Shown piece by piece: positions 22,457 through 34,689 of a stretch of DNA of 64,000 nucleotides. The first letter of the stretch is position 1. Every line of letters begins with the position of its first letter. A program made the translations under genes and the position numbers. The notes under the pieces were generated by a model. It searched no databases. It was not told the origin of the DNA and worked only from the letters and a program-made list of their open reading frames with translations. Source of the stretch: Athripsodes cinereus (Eukaryota; Arthropoda; Insecta; Trichoptera; Leptoceridae); contig OX388307.1 in NCBI GenBank assembly GCA_947579605.1, positions 20,375,237-20,439,236 of the forward strand, in the 5' to 3' direction.

Positions 22457-23098
22457 AAAACTTTTGTTTTTAATTTTTATTACAATTCAAGTTTTTTTCG
22501 AGGAAAAATACCTCCTTGAACTCTTATTTTTTTATGTATACCGACTGAACGTGTTATTATTTTAATAATATGACTTTATTTTGATCTTCATAAAAAAATA
22601 TTGTTGTATAAAAAACATGATTCGGAGACCTTTTCTGTAAGATACCCTCCTAGGGATAATGTACTAAAGCAATACAAAGTTATAAAGACATACGGCAAAA
22701 AACACACTCTGGAAATATATATTCTGTTACAAATGTAGAAATATTTTATGAGAATCATGAGGTTTGGTGTTTGTATGAAAATGATTATTATTTTATTTAC
22801 TTTGCATTCTTAATAAAGAAAATAAACACAGAGGTTATTCGGGGAATGAGGCAAAATCGGGACGTGTGCGTATTTTTAATGTTTCATACTAATTTCATCA
22901 AAAATAAGGCTCATAATATATAGAATTTTATAAATTCTCTCAGTTAAATTTTGATAGGTTCAATTTACTTATACAAGATTTTACTTTAAAAATAAATTTG
23001 TGTTAGAATTTTTTAGAGGCCACCAATCTTTTCCTCGTCTATTTAATACCATAATAAACAAAGGCGAGAGCTAAATCTTTATCAGACTTTTAATTTTA
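22457..23098. other. AT-rich noncoding stretch
   Basis: Nothing recognised. Confidence 0.4.
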
Positions 23099-23145
23099 AA
23101 CACTCGAAAACTTACCAATCCTTTGTCAGAAGCTTCCACAGCTAT
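23099..23145 (+). repeat. Short fragment of the ~220-bp interspersed family
   Basis: acactcgaaaacttaccaat, then cctttgtcagaagcttccac, matches the end of the family with substitutions. Confidence 0.45.
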
Positions 23146-24595
23146 ATTCAAATATTAATTGTTAATTAATAAAATGTAGAACACAATTTTATTTTGTAAA
23201 ATAAATCTGATATGAAAAATTAATAATTACTTATATGATTTGTTTTGACAATGGTCCATTTAACAGAATATCCACGGCAACGGCCCGTTTAAGATGAGTA
23301 GCACATCACGAATAATCGGATATTCAACCTTGCTGTAAATATCAATGCACTCTCCAGAGCCACGCAGAAGGCATGGTCAGAATACGTAGTTAATAAAATC
23401 ACCGATCGACGTGGAACCACAAGTCTTTTTACAGACCCTTAGTTACTTTTGTCATCCCGTTATTATGTCTGAAATGCAGAGCTCGGGTGGCATGTCATGA
23501 ATGGCATGTCATGTAGTGCCTTTTAAACATAGTTTATATTATTTTGAACTCCACTCTCATTAAACCAGTGAACTCTGTAATTTATGGGAACATAGATATC
23601 AATAAATATTTATTTTTAAGCCTACTCCTAATAACATAGAGAACAAACATACATATACCTAAACCAGTTTATGATTTAAAATAATTTAACATATTTCCCT
23701 CACATATCATTACATTATGAATTCAGTGAATTGGCATTGGTATGAAAAAATACATATTCAACGTGCAAGTGACTAAAAATGGAAATTTCATTGAAATGAG
23801 GCTTAAATTATAATCGCACAAGACTTATCCATAAACCGGTGACGTGTTAACAAAATTTAAAAAATAAATTCAAATGAAAATGTAGGGCAAAGGTTATCAA
23901 ATGGAAATATTACGTTTTGGTTAGTGAGTGAACATCAGATTTTGTAATATGACAGTCCATATACCTACCAAAAAAAGAAGACTTAACTAAACTCTAAGCT
24001 ATTATAAAAAAAATAAAGGTGAATATTTCTAAAAGCTACTTCTGAATACTGCAGATGAAAGTTTTTATTTCAATAACAAAAACTTATTTCATTCGATCAA
24101 GTTTCTGACACTTCATTGACCGATATACAAGCTTTAAGAGTTCTCCATCAAAAATTGTATTTGTTTAGATACTGATTTCATTATAAACTCGAGTGTGGGT
24201 ACTTTGCTGCGGAATTAAACAACAATAATGCTGATTCGAAAGTTTCTTCGACCAAGATTATTTTTTTAATAGTAGGTAAACAAATCAAAAACTGAATGCT
24301 TATTCCTTCAATAGAAACAATTTATTGAATCAGCCAGCTCTTTACAATAATAAATTATTATTTAAAATAGTTCAACATAAGCTAGAATAACAGTGACTCG
24401 TGTGCAATGAGCGTAACTAAGAATATGTTGCAATGAAATAAAAAATACAAATAAAATACATTCTTTGTGGTTGATATTGTCAGATGAGAAAATATTCGAG
24501 GAAACATATGTAAATTTCAACACGTGATATGCTCTCCAAAAGTCGCTATGCCAGCTGCTAGGAATAGAGTGTAGGCGATTTCATGTTTAATATAA
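23146..24595. other. Noncoding stretch, nothing recognised
   Basis: A slightly less AT-rich patch at 23270-23520 has no coding similarity that I can identify. Confidence 0.4.
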
Positions 24596-24597
24596 TA

Positions 24598-25529
24598 TTA
24601 GGTCCTTACATATGAAATTGGCGTTTGGCGAACTGGCAACTTTGATTCAAAATATGTGGCGTTCGGCTAGGAATTCCAAATTCAAATTTATTTCAAATTT
24701 AAGACCATGTATTTCTGTGTTCGAATTACGAAATTTATTTGTTATCGCGTCATTTGTTTTTCTTTCACATCGTTCTGTTCACAATATGGAGAACTTAAAA
24801 TATCGCTATATTTACGAATATGAGTTTCACCTCGGCACTAGTGCTGCAGAAACGGCTCGTAGGATTAACAATGCGTATGGGGAAGCTACTGCAAAAGAAA
24901 ATACGGTACGTTATTGGTTCCAACGTTTCCGTTCTGGAAATTTTGACCTACAGAACAAGCCTCGTGGACGGCCGGAGACACAAGTTGATAACGAAGAATT
25001 AAAAGCAATTGTGGAAGCAGATCCATCGCAAACCACGTCAGAGTTAGCGGCAGGCTTCGGTGTGAGTGATAAAACCATTTTGATTCACTTGAAACAAATT
25101 GGAAAAGTGAAAAAACTTGAAAAATGGGTACCGCATGAATTGGTACTGCTGCTTCAGGACAACGCTCGACCACATACGGCACGTTTGACGACCGCAAAAC
25201 TACGGGAGCTGCGACTGGAATGTCTTCGACACCCACCATACTCCCCGGACCTTGCTCCAACTGATTACCATTTTTTTCGGAATTTGGACAACTTCATGCA
25301 AGGAAAAAAATTCAATTCTCACGAGGCTGTCCAAACGGCCTTCAAAGATTTTATTGATTCTCGCTCACACACTTTTTTTAGTAAAGGAATCAATGAACTA
25401 CCTTCGAGATGGCAAAAGTGCATAGATAGCCATGGTACATACTTTGACTAAATAAAAAAATAGTTTCATAAAAAAAAATCGTTTTCATTTCTGCCATATG
25501 AAACGCCAATTTCATATGTAAGGACCTAA
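24598..25529 (+). mobile_element. mariner-type DNA transposon, internally deleted
   Basis: A 932-bp element with perfect terminal inverted repeats of about 29 bp, beginning TTAGGTCCTTACATATGAAA, flanked by TA on each side (24596-24597 and 25530-25531), the mariner target duplication. mariner elements are usually about 1.3 kb, so close to 0.37 kb is missing, all within the transposase gene. The near-perfect terminal repeats suggest it is young or was recently mobilised in trans. Confidence 0.95.
24786..25451 (+). CDS. mariner transposase with in-frame catalytic deletion
   Basis: The ATG at 24786 (MENLKYRYIYEYEFHLG) fits a mariner transposase start; the frame is open further upstream to 24612, but that part lies in the terminal repeat and leader. 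It gives 221 residues against about 345 in the family. The N-terminal HTH region (TSAAETARRINNAYGE, RYWFQRFRSGNF), the GRP-type linker (NKPRGRPETQV) and the second HTH (TTSELAAGFGVSDKTI) are present. The motif WVPHEL is then joined directly to LLLQDNARPH, so the stretch with the first catalytic Asp is gone. The second Asp (QDNARPH) and the third in PPYSPDLAPTDYHFF (DD34D type) remain. It should not cut DNA but could bind terminal repeats and might act as a repressor; that last point is inference. Confidence 0.9.
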   Translation: MENLKYRYIYEYEFHLGTSAAETARRINNAYGEATAKENTVRYWFQRFRSGNFDLQNKPRGRPETQVDNEELKAIVEADPSQTTSELAAGFGVSDKTILIHLKQIGKVKKLEKWVPHELVLLLQDNARPHTARLTTAKLRELRLECLRHPPYSPDLAPTDYHFFRNLDNFMQGKKFNSHEAVQTAFKDFIDSRSHTFFSKGINELPSRWQKCIDSHGTYFD

Positions 25530-25531
25530 TA

Positions 25532-27929
25532 TAATAAAACAATTTCCATTCAGTAAACACTGTTAGGAATATGAAAACATATTATTATAATCGGTACGAG
25601 TTTAAATTTCATACTAGTTGTTTCACGAGTACAATTTTCATGGTGAATGTTTCAAGTAAAATTTTAAAGTGATTCATGATAATAACTGCAAATGAGTTTG
25701 GGATGAAATTTCGATACTTCAAGATTTAAATGACTTGAGGATGTCGATAAAAAATTGAAAAGAAAATAGATTAAAAACGATGGTGATAAATGATGACACC
25801 TCAAAGTTGAATATTTCACCAATGAAAGTAGAAAAGATATTTCTCTTTACTATCGTGGTCTTTTAATGAAGATATTTTCATAAAGATTTTACAAGCGGTT
25901 CTCATTTTATTCAGAAATAAAACTATATCACCAAACTTTATTCTTTATATTTTCATAAAATATTTAAAATATTTTTAGGTAGGTATCTCAAGCACTACTT
26001 AAAATTGTGAACGAAAGTAGTTGACACTTCTGTAAACAATCTGTCGAGAGATTTAGGTAAATTATTTTATTTGTATATTTTACAAGACTTGAAACAATTC
26101 TGAATAGAATATTAAAGTTGAATACCTGTTAGCCACAAGCGATAATAACATAAATGAAAGAGATGGATAAATCTTTTTGATAAAATTATCAAAACATTCT
26201 AAATAATTTAATAATAAATAATTTAATAAGCACTAAATAATTTATTAAATATAAAATACCTGTCCTTATGTAGTTAACTTAAATTCATTTTACGACATTT
26301 GTATTACCACTGAAAACTGTATATTTATTTTTCAAGTGATTTTAATATATTGAAGAGACACCCATCTCACATCCGGATATCTCAGCAGTCGTTAACTCCT
26401 ACTTATCCGCACATTCAAACCAAAATTGTCCTCACGGACGGACCATTGGGGAGACCTGAAAGGCCGGTCGGACAAAATCGACATCGTGGGAATCTTTTAT
26501 ACTACTTCTCTCTTCAAAGTCGCTTTTACATTTTAATATGAAATAATTAGCTTAATGGTTCTTTATAAAATCTCTAATGTCCAAATGTATATTTTTACAA
26601 GGGTCTAATTATGTAAAAGATACCGCCGTAACCATACTAAATATGTAATATTTATTAAAAAATAAACCTGAAAAATGACTGAAATATCTTGAATTAAGTG
26701 TGTTAGTCTTAATTAAGTAAAATATATGAACTATGAATTAAAACACAATATAATTTATAATATCATGATAATATAATATTTACTTTACAAAGCCAATTAT
26801 AGTATGTAAACATTTTGTTTTACAATAATACACTATGTTATATAATTATATTCATGTAAAGGATGTAGTAGCCTCGCAAACAATGGGAGGGAAGATTAAT
26901 TGATTAAATAGAAGTTTCTTTATTGAAGGAACATCTCTACAACTGAACATTGGGTTTTCACTTACACATAATATGTATAGTATTTTACATATATAAAAGC
27001 ATTCATTAAACTTGTAGTAACTAGCAGCGGTATTGTACTCAGTAATGTATGCATTAAAATAGGTGAAGTGAACATGACACGAAAATTTATATATAATTCA
27101 AACAAATAATTATATTGATATAGAAGCTATAATAAAAATGGAAATTCATTATAGATGTCATTGATTTTGACAAATTTAAGAAGCGAGATTTTCATTCTCG
27201 CTTCTTAAATTGAATACAATTCACATTTTTCAATTTCAACATTTGAGTCTGTGTTGTTTATCTTCAAAGATCTACTTTATTTGCACCTCAACTTAAACGG
27301 TACTTTATAAGATTTCTACTGCAAATGAATAATGAATTCATCCCTAATTGTATCTGAAGCTGAAACGAAGGTTTAGCACGTGCAAAATGGAATATGTAGC
27401 CCTCTACTGAATGAGGAGTACTCCCATAAATTACTCGAGTCGGTAAACTTCGTTAGTACCCCGACCGACATAACCAACCCAACCCACGTCTCTTCTATCT
27501 TCTACATAGTCTTATTGACTTAACGCTATTACAATATTCTCCTATATAATGCATAGGAGAATCAGTTATTATAATATGTTTTCATCAGTTTATATCTTGA
27601 GCTTTGAATAGTTATTGTATGTGTACTTAATTAGGTTGGTGAGTATTTTTTTTTTAAGTGTACACACATTTAAAATCCCAAATAATTACAAGCATGAGAA
27701 TCAAGAAACATATTATGTAGGTATATCAAACGCTGAAAAATTGACTCTTTCTTTAACTTGCCTGAGGTAAATATAAAGAAACTGTATAATATGTCTATAG
27801 AATTCCATTAATTTAAACACTATTAAAAGATATGCATTAGATTGTATTTCAACACTCGCAAATTTTGTAAAAAGGAAGACACTACACTTGACCTAAATAA
27901 AAACAATTATTCTCCAGAGAAACAGGTTG
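25532..27929. other. AT-rich noncoding stretch
   Basis: A more GC-balanced patch at 26341-26480 gives a 63-codon frame that I do not recognise. 27180-27210 holds a short hairpin (aatttaagaagcgaga / tctcgcttcttaaatt). Nothing else is assigned. Confidence 0.4.
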
Positions 27930-28121
27930 AGAAAAGACAACTTCACCTTATTTTATGGACACGCAAACAATCCTTTTCACGAGGTGTGCTTTGTGCCATT
28001 AAGCTAGGGGACATGCCGAAGGCCTAAAAATTAATTGAACAAATCACACCCACGAAAAGGATGGTTCGCAGGTTCAAGTCCCGTCCAGGGCACTACCAAA
28101 TAAGGTGAAGTTGTCTTTTCT
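27930..28121 (+). mobile_element. 192-bp unit with 24-bp perfect terminal inverted repeats and a tRNA-like core
   Basis: The bases from 27930 (agaaaagacaacttcacctt) are repeated inverted at 28098-28121, 24 bp without mismatch. Between them lie an A-box-like taagctagggga (about 27997) and a T-arm/B-box ggttcaagtccc (about 28070-28081), followed by gggcac that can pair with gtgcc near 27992. It could be a tRNA pseudogene inside a MITE, or a hairpin of two partial SINEs. No clear target duplication is seen. Confidence 0.5.
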
Positions 28122-29819
28122 TATCTTTACATTGTAGATTATTTTTTTTATTTATTTTATGTAACCTCATACAATGGTTGATTGTATAAACAACATCTAC
28201 AAGCCGCTACCTGATAGTAAGTGTGGGTTTCAAACAGTAAAGTTATTTTAACGAATAATAATATGCGGACATAGCGAAGAAAAGAGAATTCATAGTGAAT
28301 ATGTAAGATGAGTATGTATACAGTGTCTACACAAAGGTATTTGGTTTCCACCTACATACATACATACATCATTTCATATTCAGTTGTTGGCTACCTACTT
28401 TATATTCCACTCACAGGAGACAGTGCCGAGGACCAAAAGGAACGTTCCCATCTTGACCGGATATTGAAGTCGTATCAAAAGTAGCTGTCTGTTATTCTGA
28501 CTGAATTGAATTTCCATCAGCCACCAGGTATACGTGACGGATTTGATTTGAGATTTTCCAGTCAGGTGTGATATTTTTTAAGATCTTGGGTTTAATTAAG
28601 AATGCAGAAAGATTCCATAATATTTTTCCCTAGATATATAATATAAACAAACTAAACTTTATCACCAGAACAGTTATACATATGTACATCATTCGACATA
28701 TTTAATACCATATTTGGTATCCTTTATTTTTTTTATTTTATTTATTTATTCAATCAACAGAACACTTCAGACAAAACATGCTTATCTAATAAAACCAAAT
28801 ATTATATAAGAAAAGAAGTACTCAATGTAATGTCCTCTTTATAAGTGTTCAAATTTTAAATTAATTTATTTTAATCAAAGCCCATTCGGTTGTCATACAT
28901 ATTAAAATAACAATAATAATGACAAAACAAACATAGAATTAGAAATGAATATAAACGAAAACTAATAAATATTTATGATAAAAGTAAGGATTCAAGGAAA
29001 TTGATAACTATATTTTTTATCCTCGTAGAACAATCTCTATGCGAGATTAATTAAAACAATTTAAACAATCAAATGATGCTACTTTATATCTACTTAATGT
29101 TCATACTCATAATTTAGTATCATTTTTTTACAAGGTTGTATCAAAAATGCCCTTGATACAATTAAATCTATTAGTTGATTGATTCCTGGGTATAATGTTC
29201 AGTATGGCTAGATAATATCTACTTGAGTGTGTCACCTCTAACATGAACATTAAGGTTTGAATCAAACCAAATAAAATCATAAAGGTGATATAAAGACTCT
29301 TTATATATATATAGTTCAGGGAAATTGTGGGTAGCTATACAGCATACAACTTTTTTTCATAAAAGAACACTCAATGGTATGAATAGAAAGAAATATTGAG
29401 GAACGATTACGAAATCTTTTTGATAGAGTAGGAGATAATATAAGAAGTTCTCATTCAATTGAAGAAATATTCCAGCAGCGTCGAGGTCGTATTTAATAAT
29501 TATTTTTATTGAAGATACAAAATGAGATTTTTATAAATCACTTAAAAGAGATAAAGAGAATTCTAAATTGTTAGCTTATATAAAATAAATCTACTCAAAT
29601 TTGACAACAGAAAAAATATAATTTATTTCGCTATAGTTAACAAAGGCAAAGCAGGGTCGTATGGGGCGAGTAGTGTACCTTCGCACTGTCGCAAAAATTC
29701 GATAACAATGAATTTAAAAATATGATTTAACTATAATTATGAGGATTTTCCACTATAGCAACACTGCTTTTATGTCATGCGCATTGTCGCCAGTGTGTGT
29801 TTACTATAGTATTTAAAAA
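28122..29819. other. AT-rich noncoding stretch
   Basis: Includes a (CATA)n microsatellite near 28355-28370. No gene is recognised. Confidence 0.4.
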
Positions 29820-30119
29820 AATAATATTGAATTATTAAAAGCATTAATATTGAATTATTCAAAATTAATCAGATATCTTGATTAAAGAACCATGTTTACA
29901 CAATGTAATATTTTGCACAATCTAATCGGAAAAAAGTGAGAAAGGCGTTCCAAAGGCCAGCCTAGACCCAATTCGCAAACGTTGGGACGCCTTTCTCACT
30001 TCTACCGATTAGATTTTGCACAATGTTACATTGTGTAAACATTGTTCTCCAATCCAGATGTCTGATTAATTTTGAATAATTCAATATTAATGCTATTGTT
30101 TAAATTGTTCAATATTATT
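29820..30119. mobile_element. 300-bp hairpin element (MITE-like)
   Basis: Arm 29820-29951 pairs with arm 29984-30119 at high identity over about 130 bp, leaving a 32-bp loop. The strongest block is gtgagaaaggcgt with its complement acgcctttctcac. The ends read aataatattgaa and ttcaatattatt. No coding content and no certain target duplication is seen, so the superfamily is unknown. Confidence 0.85.
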
Positions 30120-31199
30120 ATCCTTATATTTTTCTCGCGGCGGATCAAATTTTTGTCAAGGGTTTACAACATTTTCCATTAAAAGTTATAAGTTTTCTTC
30201 TCCAGACCCTAAATGATTATACGCTCATCTGAACTCAATACTCGTACTTTTGATCGACTACTTTAGACGAATTCTGTTAAATGATTACTAAATAAAAAAT
30301 TTATATAAATATATAAAATTTATGATTGGTGTCATTAGAAATATGTCAACAACTGATTTCCATTTCTATATGTACTTGACACCCACCATTATATTACATC
30401 CTCTTCATAATGTATACAACACTAGGGATAATTAAATATAAGATTTCCTTAGCATCAAAGTTTTATAGTCACATATATCGGGGAAACAGTTTCTGGAGCG
30501 TCGATTGGCATAAACCAGCCTTCTTCGTTCAGCTCTGAATGGAGAAGACAGGTTTCTGCCCTGCGCTCCCGGGAGGTGATTAGATTAGATAAGCTCTACT
30601 TACGAGAACGAAAACTTTCCCAGATTTGTTTCTGGTAGAAATTTCGTTTGCTAATAAAACAATTAGTTTACCTTTATTATAAAAATAACAACAGACAGGA
30701 GTAAATAAACAAAATAATAAAAAATCTACAAGAAATTACTTATGAAGAAACAAAAATCAAAACATTAACAAACAAGCTATGTTCTCTTATTCCTTCGCAA
30801 TGTTTTTCAAAAAAAAATTGTAAAAGAGAAAAAGATTTTTCAGGCAGCTATTTAACTTAATTTAACCAGTGTTTATTTATTCAAATGGATCTTACTCTCA
30901 GTTCGGATTGTGTATATCAATCTTAATTTGCGATGTCGTCTAAAAAATGTACAATTGTAAATCTCTCTACGTGTTAACAAACAACGAAATTTAAAACTGA
31001 ATTAGTACAAAAAAGATTGAAATCTTACTCGGTAGTAATTTGTCTAAATTATTTTTAGAATAAAGTTATTTTACCACAATTGTATAGATATTTGCAATAA
31101 TACGAGTACAATTTAATGTGATGGTGTTTTCTATATAGTTTTCACGATGTTATCCACTCGTTTGAGAATAATTTGGATAAATGTGTACACATAAATTTA
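30120..31199. other. Noncoding stretch
   Basis: The patch 30490-30610 is less AT-rich but shows no coding similarity I can name. Confidence 0.4.
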
Positions 31200-31470
31200 T
31201 TATCATCATCACCATCACGCCGCTTTCCTTTCAGGGTAAGCAGAAAGGATCGAGTCACTTTTCCTTGCTTACACTTTTCACTTCCTTCACTGTCATACAA
31301 TTCCTCATGCATACTTTCTCATTTAATGACTCTGTCGTGCAGACTTGCATGTAAATTATATGCTGTTGGCCCCCTGGCTGGCTCACTTGTGAGAAATGAT
31401 GTGATGGTATGTATGTATACTCTACTCAAGCAGTCATCTATTGAGCGATATCTATATGGATAATAAAAAT
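31200..31470 (-). repeat. Retroelement-derived repeat fragment
   Basis: Starts (plus strand) atcatcatcaccatcacgccgctttcc...gggtaagcagaaaggat, which resembles the reversed 3' ends at 43124 and 51131 (cacgcc...gtaggcagagaggat). The other side ends in tgatggtatgtatgtatac. It is a diverged non-LTR or SINE copy. Confidence 0.45.
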
Positions 31471-32039
31471 GCATCCATCCATATCCTATTATTTTATAAC
31501 TATAAAGGTACCTGATTTAATTAATTTCTGTGCACTGAATTGTCAAATAAATATAATCACGGGTTCAAAGTCAGTAAATAAGTATTTAAAAAAATCTGTG
31601 ATAGGTACTTCCCACTGTTATTTATAAATAAGCTCCGTTGGAGAAGATAACATTCACCAATTAGAATAATTAATATTTTTAAAATCTCTTTGTTGCTATT
31701 TTATTTTTAAATTAATTTTAATAATCAGCAAAATAACGATTTTATAGGAATATTTTTATATTTGTCCACTTTTACTTAAATATTTTTTGCGCTTCTCGTA
31801 AATAAATTAATTAAGATGTTTAATAAATAGAATTAATTCTACCAGAAGTACCAAGAAAAAACATTTTACCATGAAATAAAATATAAAAACAACATAGCAT
31901 TACTTTACTCATAGGTACCTACATTACGTTACAAGGATTTTACTATTTGGCTTTGTGCGTCTATTGCATTTAATATATAAACATATACAATATTATATTA
32001 CACATAAATTTTAATTAGTAGTCATCGCCTTGTTTTCAA
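31471..32039. other. AT-rich noncoding stretch
   Basis: Nothing recognised. Confidence 0.4.
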
Positions 32040-32185
32040 AGTCTCAGGACGGCTGCGTGTTGAGAAAAAGAAATTGACGTGCATGTATGAGAATGGATGT
32101 GGAGGAAGCAAAATAAATGTATAAGGATGTACTTATAAATGTTCTCTCTGTCTACCTCGTTTGGGACATGATGTGATGGTAAAGG
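32040..32185 (+). pseudogene. Decayed 3' end of the 'SAYPTWDTA' non-LTR family
   Basis: Bases from ctcaggacggctgcgtgttgag through catgtatgagaa and gtggaggaagcaaa to gttctctctgtctacctcg...gggacatgatgtgatgg follow the end of the 58029-58643 gene in order, with frameshifts. Same family as the copies at 43124, 51131, 57721 and 59040. Confidence 0.65.
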
Positions 32186-33491
32186 TAGATAGTTATGAAG
32201 AAAGAGATTTAAATAACAGTGTTCTTTCAATACAGAGTATATGGTAAAATATATTAACTGTATTGTCCCGAAATTTTGATAAATCGGAATTATAGTTTAA
32301 AGATGATACTTGTACAATTTTGTTGGAGGTAGATTGATAGCGAACAATCATTTTTATTCATAAAATAATAATTTAAAGTTTGAAAACAACAAATTTTAAA
32401 TTATTATGATTGTTCTAAGGTACCTACGTTTAAAATAAAGTATATTTTGTCGAGTGACGTGAAGGGTCACAATAAAGCAAGGCAATGGAAAGCCCATAGA
32501 AATCAGTATGATTTATTCATAAGAACCTTTCTTTTTTTTATTTGTTAAATACCAAGGAGTAAACTAAAAATAAATAAACAACATTACATTCATATTCTAG
32601 CAACAATTTTGTTCTGTAAAAACATTGCTTACTCAGGAATGTCTGAAAGGTTTAGACGTAAGTTATACAGAATCAAAGAAAGCAATGTTCATAAAAATAG
32701 AACGCGACTTTACTATAGATATTCTTTATGGCATTCTAAATACATACATACATACTTTATAAGAGTAAGTATAAAATAGGTGACCGAGTAACAAAACGTC
32801 TACCCTCTATCAAAATCTTGAAGATTTAAGTCAGATACCTACTCTTATTTTCTATGAATAAATCTTGCCAAACAGAATACTTACGAGCATACATAATTAG
32901 TGAATTAGAATAACTAATAAATGGATACTGCTCTAGTAATAAGTAGGGAAATAGCATCTTGATTCTAAGTTCTTCACAAGTTGAGAAGAATAATGATAAG
33001 ATACGTGAATAAGGTTCGATATTAATAATGATAGCCTGAAAAACACTTAGCAATTAGGAAAATAAAACACATGTCTTAGGTATAATATTTATTTGCGCCA
33101 ACAATAGATTTTGAAATGTTTAATTTACGCCCATCTAATGGTCATAAATATTGTATTATTTTGTAAATAACTTCGACTTGAACACACTAAATATAATATA
33201 TTATGCGATGTATGGCTTTATATAACCGAATCAAGCAGAATTACTCTTCAGACAATTCTTATACAGCTCAGCGAAAAAAATAATTATCCTTAAGAGATTC
33301 ATATCTCTCGATTCGTTTGTTTGTTAGAATATTCTTAGAGTCTGCAAGATTTAATTCCACTAACCATTTACTTAGTTGTAAAAGAAAATATCAAACGTAC
33401 CAAAGCATTCCTAGTAATGTTTATTATTTACAAACTCACAAAGAATCTATTATATACTAAAGGTTTCACAATAAAATTTTCTTAAACAATT
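32186..33491. other. AT-rich noncoding stretch
   Basis: Nothing recognised. A 75-codon minus frame at 32826-33053 has no known family. Confidence 0.4.
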
Positions 33492-33854
33492 TTTTTTCTT
33501 TTCAGTATAAATGAGTAAAGGAAACTGAGTAATAAAATAAAATTAGAGCCAAAACCTGATACATTAACCGTTATAATATTTATTTAATCATTAGCTCTTT
33601 ACGACTACAAAGTTTTTTCTTTTCAGTATAAATGAGTAAAGGAAACTGAGTAATAAAATAAAATTAGAGCCAAATCCTGATACATTAACCGTTATAATAT
33701 TTATTTAATCATTAGCTCTTTACGACTACAAAGTTTTTTCTTTTCAGTATAAATGAGTAAAGGAAACTGAGTAATAAAATAAAATTAGAGCCAAATCCTG
33801 ATACATTAACCGTTATCATATTTATTTAATCATTAGCTCTTTACGACTACAAAG
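33492..33854 (+). repeat. Three tandem copies of a 121-bp unit
   Basis: Units 33492-33612, 33613-33733 and 33734 to about 33854, nearly identical (one or two changes such as aaaacctg/aaatcctg and ataat/atcat). Each opens ttttttcttttcagtataaa and ends tctttacgactacaaag. Confidence 0.93.
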
Positions 33855-34568
33855 TTTTTTTTTATAAATGAACTAATACGTTCATATTTAATATAATCAA
33901 CAGAGTGAATTATCGCAAAGGTGCAATTTACCAATACGAAATATGCTCATCTAATTAATATAATATCTTAATCTTCTCATACTTAGACTTCTGTAGAGTA
34001 AAGTTGCGATTATTAAATTACAAGAAATCTATGTAGCAACCAGATTTGCCTAGAGCCATGATTTAAATATTTTAACATTGAAACAAAGGAAAGTGTTTAA
34101 CAACTACATTATTTATTAGTTGTTGTGTCAAACTGTGTTGTGTTTAATATTATTATGTAGTTATATATTTATTTATTTAAAATTTTCAGGATACATACAG
34201 TTGATACAAAAAATATTACGGTCTACAACATATTTATCAATAAGCAAACCATTGAAGATCCCTATTTTACCTTTATGTGCTCTACAACGTTATATTGTAC
34301 CTACCTTTATATTGATCATAACAAATAAAAAAGATGAATTCAAATTTAATAAAATTAATTTGCGCCAACGCTTCCTTGTGCTGATATGAGCATTATTCCC
34401 ATGAAGTTTATATAACGAGATATACGAGGACATGAGCATGATCGAAAACTCATTTAGGAAAACTCAGGGCATGATCGAAAACTCATTTAAATAGAACTTA
34501 TTCGTTTAAGTTCAAATGATAGTCTGAAGGAAAAATCCTTGGATTGATATTATACATACATACATACA
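33855..34568. other. AT-rich noncoding stretch
   Basis: Contains a 22-bp near duplicate (catgatcgaaaactcattta at about 34437 and 34469) and a (CATA)n run near 34553. The 89-codon plus frame at 34120 is not recognised. Confidence 0.4.
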
Positions 34569-34682
34569 TCTTCTTCCACTTGTCCTAGTTGGGTCGGGGG
34601 CCCATTGCGCCTAGGTACCTCCTCCAGAGATCCCTGTCCACCGCTGCTTCCAGGACCTCTGGCCACTCCAAACCAAACCTTT
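34569..34682 (-). pseudogene. 3' end fragment of another non-LTR element
   Basis: On the minus strand the bases translate as LEWPEVLEAAVDRDLWRRYLG then AMGPRPN, stop, a recognisable retroelement C-terminus style, followed by a (GTAT)n tail (plus strand CATACATACATAC at 34554-34567). No upstream domains remain. Confidence 0.6.
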
Positions 34683-34689
34683 CAAGCCT

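Noticed and set aside
24886..25260. 124-codon minus-strand frame
   Set aside because: Antisense shadow of the mariner transposase.
28060..28096. Functional tRNA gene
   Set aside because: Only the T-arm is convincing; the acceptor pairing is short and the region between A and B boxes is too long for an ordinary tRNA.
33492..33854. CRISPR array
   Set aside because: Units are 121 bp, directly adjacent with no variable spacers, in eukaryotic DNA; it is a tandem repeat.
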